A stretch of 11,102 nt of DNA, taken from Acidobacteriaceae bacterium (GTDB lineage: Bacteria > Acidobacteriota > Terriglobia > Terriglobales > Acidobacteriaceae). The stretch covers positions 1-11,102 of the forward strand of contig PLKU01000334.1 of assembly GCA_003140705.1 (NCBI GenBank). The letters run 5' to 3'. Positions 1-5,814 of the stretch are shown here, piece by piece (the first letter of the stretch is position 1; the number at the start of each line of letters is the position of its first letter). Below the pieces are notes generated by a model. The model ran no database searches, was not told where the DNA came from, and worked only from the letters and a program-made list of their open reading frames with translations. Made by a program: the position numbers and the translations under genes.

Positions 1-500
1 TGCTGGATGAAATGGGCCGCGGAACAGCGACCTTTGACGGGCTGAGTCTGGCCTGGGCAACGGTCGAGTACCTTCATGCCGAAACAGGAGCTAGGACGCT
101 CTTTGCCACGCACTACCATGAGCTCACCATCTTGGCTGAGAAGCTGCCCCGCGTGCGAAATCTTCGTGTCGGCGTAAAAGAGGCAGCGGGCGGAATTGTA
201 TTCCTCCATAACATTGAGCCCGGCGCAGCCAGCAAAAGTTACGGCATCGAAGTTGCACGCCTGGCCGGCCTGCCTGCGGCGGTGATCGAACGTGCCAAGC
301 GCGTACTCCGCCAGCACGAGAAGCAGGAGCGCCAGAGCGTTCAGGTAGAAACAGCTGATCCGGTGCAGTTGACCATCTTCACCCCGCTGTCGCAACGCAT
401 CGTCGACCGCATCGAAGCGACGGATGTGAATTCGCTAACTCCTTTGCAGGCATTGAATCTGCTCGAAGAGTTGCAGCAGGAATTGAAGGAAAAAGGATGA
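1..500 (+). CDS. mutS: DNA mismatch repair protein MutS, C-terminal fragment (5' end outside window)
   Basis: MutS recognises mismatched bases and, as an ATP-driven clamp, recruits MutL to start repair in the cytoplasm. The frame is open from the left edge, and about 165 residues are visible out of a usual 850 or so. The fragment begins inside the Walker B segment ([13 protein letters not shown], bases 3-41), where Asp and Glu coordinate Mg-ATP hydrolysis. It continues through the conserved [10 protein letters not shown] segment and the C-terminal helix-turn-helix dimerisation part ([18 protein letters not shown]). The tail ends in [18 protein letters not shown], the small C-terminal domain used for higher-order assembly in E. 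coli MutS. The ATG at base 12 lies inside Walker B and is not the start. The stop overlaps the next start (ATGA, 497-500), so mutS and nagZ are probably co-translated. Identity as MutS rather than MutS2 is firm from the tail and HTH segments. Confidence 0.97.
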   Translation, partial: LDEMGRGTATFDGLSLAWATVEYLHAETGARTLFATHYHELTILAEKLPRVRNLRVGVKEAAGGIVFLHNIEPGAASKSYGIEVARLAGLPAAVIERAKRVLRQHEKQERQSVQVETADPVQLTIFTPLSQRIVDRIEATDVNSLTPLQALNLLEELQQELKEKG

Positions 501-1612
501 CGACAAGCCTTCGCCGTGCGGCGGGAAGTCTGCTTGTGGTTGGACTCTCCGGTGCGGAGCTGACCAATCTCGAACGCGCGTGGCTCAAGCTCATCCGACC
601 TGCCGGCATCATTCTGTTTCGGCGCAACATTCAGGATGCCAAGCAGACCCGAACCTTGCTCGCCGAGGCCACCGCGTTGTGCGCCCCGCACAGTTTCCGT
701 TGCGTGGATGTGGAGGGTGGTACTGTTGATCGGCTTCGTGATGCGCTCGCGCCAATGCCCTCAGCGCAAGCGGTGATGAACGCGGCCATGATGACGGGCA
801 AGGCTGCATTGATTCGCGAGCAAGGGGAGTTGGTGGCGCAAGGCGTCAAGGCTTTCGGCTTCAACACAACGCTTGCGCCAGTGCTCGACCTCGCGCTTGC
901 TGAATCGGCTGTCGTGATGGGCACTCGGGTTGCAGCTTCAACTTCTGCCGGCGTTGTCGAATATGCGCGCCACTTCCTGGCCGGGCTGGCTGCACGCGGG
1001 GTGGTAGGCTGCGCCAAGCATTTTCCTGGACTGGGCGCCGGCACGCTCGATTCGCACCTTGAAACACCGTCTATCCGCAGCAGTTGGAGCCAGCTTTGGA
1101 GACAGGACTTGGCTCCGTATCGCGAGTTGCGCGATCAGTTGCCGATGATCATGGTCAGCCACGCGGCATACCCCGGCACTCCAGGCAAACATCGCCCCGC
1201 CAGCGTCTCCGCCTTCTGGATCAACATGGTACTGCGAAAGCACATCGGCTATCGAGGCATCATCTTCTCCGATGATTTTGAGATGGGCGGCATCCTCAAA
1301 TTCTTGTCGATGGAAGAAGCCGCCGTTGCCACAATCCGTGCTGGAATGGACTTAGTGGAGATTTGCCACAGCCCGGATCTGATCATGCGCGCGTACGACG
1401 CTTTGATCATTGAGGCAGAACGTTCCATCCCTTTCCGCGATCTGCTCATCGTAAAGACGAGGCGTGTTGCCCGGCAGCGTGCCGCACTGCTTCCTGGCGA
1501 GCTGCCCAAAGCTCTCTCATTGCGGCAATTCGAGGCTTTGCGCGCCAAGGTTCTACGCTTGAGCGAAGAGGTCAACTCCACCCATACGGCATCGGAGGAG
1601 CCGTACGCATGA
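497..1612 (+). CDS. nagZ: Beta-N-acetylhexosaminidase, glycoside hydrolase family 3 (NagZ)
   Basis: NagZ removes the terminal GlcNAc from GlcNAc-1,6-anhydroMurNAc and its peptides during peptidoglycan recycling. The protein has 371 residues in a single GH3 barrel, with no signal peptide, matching the cytoplasmic Gram-negative form (about 340). Visible family motifs are GIILFRRNI (37-45), [10 protein letters not shown] (71-80), APVLD (127-131), [14 protein letters not shown] (174-187) and [11 protein letters not shown] (256-266). By family alignment Asp259 is the nucleophile, the Asp185/His187 pair in the mobile loop gives acid-base catalysis, and Lys174-His175, Asp71, Arg79 and Arg144 match the GlcNAc-binding positions. 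Two usual motif residues differ: Thr76 replaces Arg in EGGR, and Leu179 replaces His in PGHG. The last 40 or so residues extend past the core and look unstructured. The start has an AAGGA site six bases upstream and a 4-base overlap with mutS; the end overlaps anmK by 4 bases. Confidence 0.92.
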   Translation: MTTSLRRAAGSLLVVGLSGAELTNLERAWLKLIRPAGIILFRRNIQDAKQTRTLLAEATALCAPHSFRCVDVEGGTVDRLRDALAPMPSAQAVMNAAMMTGKAALIREQGELVAQGVKAFGFNTTLAPVLDLALAESAVVMGTRVAASTSAGVVEYARHFLAGLAARGVVGCAKHFPGLGAGTLDSHLETPSIRSSWSQLWRQDLAPYRELRDQLPMIMVSHAAYPGTPGKHRPASVSAFWINMVLRKHIGYRGIIFSDDFEMGGILKFLSMEEAAVATIRAGMDLVEICHSPDLIMRAYDALIIEAERSIPFRDLLIVKTRRVARQRAALLPGELPKALSLRQFEALRAKVLRLSEEVNSTHTASEEPYA

Positions 1613-2781
1613 GCGCCAGGACCATGACTGTAGCCGGCATCATGAGCGGCACTTCAGCAGACGGAATTGATGTGGCAGTGGTGCGGATTGCGCCTGACAG
1701 CCTCCGTCCGGCTCTCACGTTGATTGCCCATGAGGGATTCGCCTTTTCCGCTTCGCTTCGCCGAGCAGTCCTTGCCGCAATGAATGCACCTTCAATTTCA
1801 ACGGCCGAGCTTGCCCGCTTGAACTGGCGGCTTGGCATTGCCTACGCTGAGGCAGTGCGTGAGACGGTCAAGAGCCACAATGTGAAAGTGGACCTGGTTG
1901 GCTGCCACGGACAGACGTTGTTTCATCAGCCGCTTCCTCTCAAATATGCGGGGCGATCTTTTGCATGCACCTGGCAAGCTGGCGAAGCACAGGTAATTGC
2001 CGCCGAAATTGGCGTCCCTGTAGTCTCCAACTTTCGTCCCTCTGACATGCTCGCCGGCGGCCAGGGCGCGCCATTGGTTCCGCTCCTCGATTACGTTTTG
2101 TTTGCCCACTCCAAGCGTGGCCGCGTCCTTCAAAACATTGGCGGTATCGCCAACCTCACAGCAATTCCCGCAGGAGCCGGCTCCGACCAGGTGATTGCAT
2201 TCGACACAGGTCCGGGTAACATGGTCATCGACGCCCTCGCACAGCAGCTCTTTAAAAAGCCGTTAGACCGGAATGGCGCCATTGCCGCAGATGGACAAAT
2301 CCTCGGACCGGTCCTGGCACGTGCGTTGCGCAATCCCTATTTCGCTCTCAAGCCACCGCGCACGGCCGGACGGGAACAGTTTGGACGCGAGTACGCCGCG
2401 AAGCTTCTTAGAGACTGCCAGCTTTCCAGTACCAGGCCCGAAGATGCATTGGCCACCGCTACCGCACTCACCGCGGAAACCATTGTGCGGAGCTACAAGC
2501 AATTCTGCAAGCCAGAGATGAAGAACGGCAATGGAGTCGACTACATTGTCTCTGGCGGAGGCGCGCGCAACCGGACGCTGATGGCGATGCTGGCGCAGAA
2601 GCTTGAGCCGCTTGGCTGCGACCTGGCTGCCAGCGAGCACTTTGGCTTGCCCGCGGAAGCCAAGGAAGCGGCGGCCTTTGCTCTCCTCGCATGGCAAACC
2701 TGGCATCACCGGCCCGGCAATGTGCCTGCGGCAACAGGAGCAAGTCGTCCGGTAATTCTTGGGCAGGTAACCTATGCGTAG
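1609..2781 (+). CDS. anmK: Anhydro-N-acetylmuramic acid kinase (AnmK)
   Basis: AnmK opens the 1,6-anhydro ring of anhydroMurNAc and phosphorylates it with ATP to MurNAc-6-phosphate, the step after NagZ in cytoplasmic peptidoglycan recycling. At 390 residues it is close to the family length of about 370. It shows the sugar-kinase/actin-like ATPase fold motifs in order: GIMSGTSADGID (10-21), GCHGQTLFHQP (98-108), WQAGEAQVIA (122-131), NFRPSDMLAGGQGAPLVP (141-158), QNIGGIANLT (175-184), FDTGPGNMVID (198-208) and VSGGGARN (314-321). Asp199 is the expected catalytic base, matching Asp182 of the E. coli enzyme. The C-terminus PVILGQVTYA is typical. The ATG at 1609 is preceded by a strong GGAGGAG site (1594-1600) and overlaps the nagZ stop. 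An internal ATG at codon 6 is possible but less well placed. The product would normally feed the etherase MurQ, which is not in this window. Confidence 0.96.
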   Translation: MSARTMTVAGIMSGTSADGIDVAVVRIAPDSLRPALTLIAHEGFAFSASLRRAVLAAMNAPSISTAELARLNWRLGIAYAEAVRETVKSHNVKVDLVGCHGQTLFHQPLPLKYAGRSFACTWQAGEAQVIAAEIGVPVVSNFRPSDMLAGGQGAPLVPLLDYVLFAHSKRGRVLQNIGGIANLTAIPAGAGSDQVIAFDTGPGNMVIDALAQQLFKKPLDRNGAIAADGQILGPVLARALRNPYFALKPPRTAGREQFGREYAAKLLRDCQLSSTRPEDALATATALTAETIVRSYKQFCKPEMKNGNGVDYIVSGGGARNRTLMAMLAQKLEPLGCDLAASEHFGLPAEAKEAAAFALLAWQTWHHRPGNVPAATGASRPVILGQVTYA

Positions 2782-4297
2782 GCTCCTCGCGCTTGCCGCC
2801 CTGCTCGCGCTCGCCGGCTGCCACGGCTCGCAACCAGACCCCGGCACAGTTGTCTTCCTTATTGAAAGCAGTCCTGCAAATCTCGATCCTCGCATCGGAA
2901 CCGATGCCCAATCTCAGCGCATCGATGCCCTGCTCTTTGATGGTCTTGTGGCCCGCGACGCCAGCTTTCAATTCGGACCTGCCCTGGCTGATCGCTGGGA
3001 GCAGCCGAACCCGCAGACACTCGTCTTCCATATCCGCAGCGGCGTGCACTTCCACGACGGCCGTCCTCTCACTGCGCGCGATGTCGTGTGGACGATTGAC
3101 TCGATGATCCACCCAGCCAACCCCGGCGCTGTCATATCTCCCAAGGCCGCCGCTTTCACCTCAGTCGATACCATCGCCGCATCCGATGAGCTAACAGTTG
3201 TTTTCCACCTCAAACACGCCGACAATTTCTTACTCACAAACCTTTCGACGGGCGCCATCGGGATAGTTCCGGAAGGCAGCGGAAAAGACTTCTGGCAGCA
3301 CCCGGTTGGAACCGGGCCCTTCAAATTCGTTAGCCAGCAAATCGATCAGGACGTGGTTGTCGAGCGCAACCCGCTCACTTGGACCGTTCAGCCTAAGCTC
3401 GATCGGATTCGTTTTTCTGTCGTTCCTGATGCAATTACGGAGTCTCTCGAGTTGGAAAAGGGCTCCGGCGACGTGGCAGTCAACTCCCTTCCCATGGACG
3501 CTCTACCGGTGCTTGCCGCCCGCCCCAACCTGCAATTGGAGGAGGCTGGTGGTACTGAGATTCAATACCTGGGCTTCAATCTGCTCGATCCCTTGCTCAA
3601 AGATGTGCGCGTGCGCCAGGCCATCGCCTGCTCCATCGACCGTGGACTGATTATTCAGACCCTCATGCTCAACCACGCGCGGCCGGCGTCCAGTTTGCTG
3701 CCCACCAGCCATTGGGCCTGGACCGGTGATGTTGCGCAATATGACTTCGATCCGGTGCGAGCGAGGCGATTGCTGGATGAAGCCGGACACCATCCTGGCG
3801 CCGACGGTGTCCGCTTTCACCTCACGATGAAAACCAGCAACGACGAAGGCGCCCGTCTTCTTGCCGCAGTGCTTCAGCAGCAATTGGCCTCAGTCGGAAT
3901 TGCCCTGGATCTGCGTAGCTACGAATATGCCACCTTCTATTCCGATGTCACCCGCGGCGTCTTTCAAATGTATTCACTGCGCTGGGTCGGCATCGTGCAG
4001 CCGGACATCTTCAGCTATGCCTTCTCGACCTCATACTTCACCCCCAAAGGCGCGAACCGAGGTCACTACTCCAATCCACGGTTTGATGCGCTTGTTGACG
4101 ACGCAGCCTCCAGCCAGGATTTGTCGAAGCGCCGCGCAGAATATGTTGAAGCCCAGCAAATCCTCGCCCGCGATCTGCCCGCCATTAATCTCTGGTACCG
4201 GGATACGGTTGTCGTCCACAGCCGGCGCTTGACCCACATAGTTCCCTCGCCGCTGGGAAGCTACGCGTTTCTTGAAACGGCAGAACTGACGCATTGA
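2774..4297 (+). CDS. Lipoprotein peptide-type ABC substrate-binding protein (SBP_bac_5, OppA/DppA family)
   Basis: This is a class-C solute-binding protein that captures peptides or similar ligands outside the inner membrane and hands them to an ABC permease. It has 507 residues, the usual length. The N-terminus is a lipoprotein signal with lipobox LAGC and lipidated Cys16. Family segments seen are ESSPANLDPRIGTDAQSQ (31-48), LADRWEQPNPQTLVFHIRSGV (71-91), FHDGRPLTARDVVWTIDS (93-110), GTGPFKF (179-185), VRVRQAIACSIDR (278-290), RRLLDEAG (331-338) and a C-terminal ARDLPAINLWYRD stretch (465-477). The start overlaps anmK by 8 bases, so it belongs to the same operon, and no permease or ATPase gene follows. 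By analogy with MppA of E. coli, an orphan protein that binds murein tripeptide and shares the Opp permease, it may serve cell-wall peptide uptake. That role is inferred from context only. The ligand could equally be ordinary oligopeptides or a sugar. Confidence 0.88.
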   Translation: MRRLLALAALLALAGCHGSQPDPGTVVFLIESSPANLDPRIGTDAQSQRIDALLFDGLVARDASFQFGPALADRWEQPNPQTLVFHIRSGVHFHDGRPLTARDVVWTIDSMIHPANPGAVISPKAAAFTSVDTIAASDELTVVFHLKHADNFLLTNLSTGAIGIVPEGSGKDFWQHPVGTGPFKFVSQQIDQDVVVERNPLTWTVQPKLDRIRFSVVPDAITESLELEKGSGDVAVNSLPMDALPVLAARPNLQLEEAGGTEIQYLGFNLLDPLLKDVRVRQAIACSIDRGLIIQTLMLNHARPASSLLPTSHWAWTGDVAQYDFDPVRARRLLDEAGHHPGADGVRFHLTMKTSNDEGARLLAAVLQQQLASVGIALDLRSYEYATFYSDVTRGVFQMYSLRWVGIVQPDIFSYAFSTSYFTPKGANRGHYSNPRFDALVDDAASSQDLSKRRAEYVEAQQILARDLPAINLWYRDTVVVHSRRLTHIVPSPLGSYAFLETAELTH

Positions 4298-4432
4298 GCG
4301 CACATCGCCCTCTCGGCCTGCTGTCGAAATCGCAACCACTAAACTAAAGAAACATATCTAGTTGCCGACGTTTTCGAAGAATCTCCCGCAACATGGCACG
4401 CTCTGAACTGGTTCCCTCAACCTTTTGGAGCA

Positions 4433-4461
4433 TTGGCTCGTCTACAGAAAAGGGATTTAAT
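4433..4461 (+). promoter_or_regulatory. Putative sigma70-type promoter for the DUF5666/TonB-receptor pair
   Basis: TTGGCT (4433-4438, four of six matches to the -35 consensus) and TTTAAT (4456-4461, five of six matches to the -10 consensus) are separated by exactly 17 bases. A transcript would begin near 4468, leaving an untranslated leader of about 43 bases before the ATG at 4511. The site lies in the only sizeable gap between the two + strand gene groups, which fits a promoter. The remainder of 4298-4510 shows no gene, clear terminator hairpin or other motif that I can support. Found by eye, not by a scored scan. Confidence 0.45.
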
Positions 4462-4495
4462 TTTCCGCCCCGGCCTGTGGCAAGAATGGGTTCGT

Positions 4496-4500
4496 GGAGA
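4496..4500 (+). promoter_or_regulatory. Ribosome binding site that decides the start of the DUF5666 protein
   Basis: GGAGA lies 10 bases before the ATG at 4511. The upstream in-frame TTG at 4433 has a GGAG only two bases away, too close to work, and would put 26 polar residues ahead of the signal peptide. The ATG at 4511 is therefore preferred. Confidence 0.5.
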
Positions 4501-4510
4501 AGAACGGTTT

Positions 4511-5776
4511 ATGAGAAGAAAGTTGCAGATCCGGATTCCGTCCTCAGTAGTGCTATGCACGATTTCGAGGCCGTTAGTGGTTGCGGCACTGTTGGCGACA
4601 GCTTTTGCAGGCTCGCCGATTGCTCGGGCACAGACGCCCGCTGCTTCCCGCTTTTTGGGCACCATCTCGGCCATCAACGGTGACACGCTTGCCGTCAAGG
4701 TTGACGCCGACGGCGATCGCCAGGTTCAGGTACCTTCCTCGGCGGCACTCAAGCGGATCGCACCCGGACAAAAGGATCTCAGCACAGCCGCTTCGATCCA
4801 GTTCAGCGATTTGGCAGTAGGCGACCGTGTGCTCGTAAGGCTTGACCCGGATGCACCCGCCGGAATCGCGCAGGCCCTGCAGATTGTGGCCATCAAGCAG
4901 CAGGACGTCGCCCAGAAACAACAGGCTGACCGCGAGGATTGGCAACGACGAGGCGTTGGCGGCCTGGTGAAGAGCGTTGACCCCGCATCCGGCGTCATTG
5001 TGTTGACAACTGGCGCTGGGGCAACAGCCAAAACCTTCAACGTCCACACCACCAAGAAGACCGTACTCAAGCGATATGCACCCGCCTCGGTAAGCTTCGA
5101 TGCAGCAGTGCCGGCGCCGATCGATGCGATTCATGCCGGCGACCAGTTGCGAGCCCGCGGTGCCAATAACGCCGACGGCACTGAAATTGCCGCTGAAGAA
5201 GTAATTAGTGGGACCTTTCGCAATATCTCCGGAACCATTTCGTCGATTGATCCTGCAACATCGACGCTGGTTCTGAAGGATCTGACAACCAAGAAAGTGG
5301 TGACCATCCACATCACCCCGGACGCGCAGATGCGGCGTCTTCCAGACCGCATGGCACAGATGCTGGCGATCCGTCTGAAAGGAACTTCGGCAGGGGGCGG
5401 CGGCGGATTCGGCGCCAATGCTCAATCTGCTACGGGTGGCGCGGCTCCCGCACAACGCGGTGGTCAGGGCCAGTATGGCGGCTCAAGCGGTGGCTCTGGT
5501 GGAGGCGCAGGTCAAGGGACCGGCAGCGGTCAATCCGGAGCTGGAGGCGGCGATTCGCAACAGATGCTCAGCCGCGCTCCGGCAATTCAATTGGCCGACC
5601 TAAAGAAAGGCGACGCGGTCATGCTGGTCTCGACAGACGGCACTACAGATGTCACCGCGATCACATTGCTGGCGGGCGTTGAACCATTGCTCGAAGCTCC
5701 CGCAGCCAGCCAGAGCCTGCTCAACAACTGGAGCATGAACTCGGGCGCAGGCGCGGCAGAAGCAGCAGCACAGTAA
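4511..5776 (+). CDS. Secreted protein with three DUF5666-like repeats and a Gly-rich insertion
   Basis: Function unknown. From the ATG at 4511 the protein has 421 residues. An N-terminal signal peptide has an RRK start, a hydrophobic core at about 20-34 and a likely cleavage after ARA (38-40), so it should reach the periplasm. The rest reads as three copies of a beta-rich module of the DUF5666 kind (about 49-129, 149-234 and 239-388). Each copy opens with a G-(T/L)-(I/V)-x-(A/S)-(I/V)-like strand (GTISAINGD, GLVKSVDPASG, GTISSIDPATS), has a basic motif in the middle (LKRIAP, LKRYAP, MRRLPD) and ends in a (D/A)LxxGD-type turn plus a short strand. Copy three is split by a Gly/Ser/Gln-rich stretch (294-347) that looks disordered. 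The mature protein has no cysteine. It sits 38 bases before a TonB-dependent receptor, probably in one transcript, so a joint role at the envelope is inferred. An extracellular or surface-bound location cannot be excluded. Confidence 0.8.
   Translation: MRRKLQIRIPSSVVLCTISRPLVVAALLATAFAGSPIARAQTPAASRFLGTISAINGDTLAVKVDADGDRQVQVPSSAALKRIAPGQKDLSTAASIQFSDLAVGDRVLVRLDPDAPAGIAQALQIVAIKQQDVAQKQQADREDWQRRGVGGLVKSVDPASGVIVLTTGAGATAKTFNVHTTKKTVLKRYAPASVSFDAAVPAPIDAIHAGDQLRARGANNADGTEIAAEEVISGTFRNISGTISSIDPATSTLVLKDLTTKKVVTIHITPDAQMRRLPDRMAQMLAIRLKGTSAGGGGGFGANAQSATGGAAPAQRGGQGQYGGSSGGSGGGAGQGTGSGQSGAGGGDSQQMLSRAPAIQLADLKKGDAVMLVSTDGTTDVTAITLLAGVEPLLEAPAASQSLLNNWSMNSGAGAAEAAAQ
5390..5551 (+). repeat. 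Low-complexity Gly-rich coding segment in the DUF5666 protein
   Basis: Codons for residues 294-347 are mostly GGN with Ser, Gln and Ala mixed in (for example AGGGGGFGANAQ and GGSSGGSGGGAGQGTGSG). The segment interrupts the third module between its basic motif and its closing LADLKKGD turn, so it is probably a flexible loop. Confidence 0.75.
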
Positions 5777-5805
5777 ACGCACAACCATCTTCAAGGGAAA
5801 CAAGC

Positions 5806-5810
5806 GAGGG
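5806..5810 (+). promoter_or_regulatory. Ribosome binding site supporting the GTG start of the TonB receptor
   Basis: GAGGG lies four bases before the GTG at 5815. This start gives a complete signal peptide. The next ATG, at 5857, would leave only a truncated hydrophobic stretch and has no comparable site. Confidence 0.5.
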
Positions 5811-5814
5811 ACTG

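Noticed and set aside
2263..3112. - strand frames opposite anmK and the binding-protein gene
   Set aside because: Shadows of two well-supported genes, with no motif of their own.
4298..4432. Possible terminator or riboswitch after the binding-protein gene
   Set aside because: No stable hairpin followed by a T run and no recognisable riboswitch core was seen in this gap.
4433..4510. TTG start adding 26 residues to the DUF5666 protein
   Set aside because: The GGAG is only two bases away, the extra residues are polar and precede a normal signal peptide, and the TTG coincides with a probable -35 element.
4393..4683. + strand frame of 96 codons starting before the DUF5666 gene
   Set aside because: It overlaps the promoter and the start of the DUF5666 gene in another frame, and its product has no recognisable features.
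4574..5455. - strand open frame of 293 codons opposite the DUF5666 gene
   Set aside because: The + strand frame has a signal peptide, internal repeats and a promoter; the reverse frame has neither a ribosome site nor a recognisable motif.
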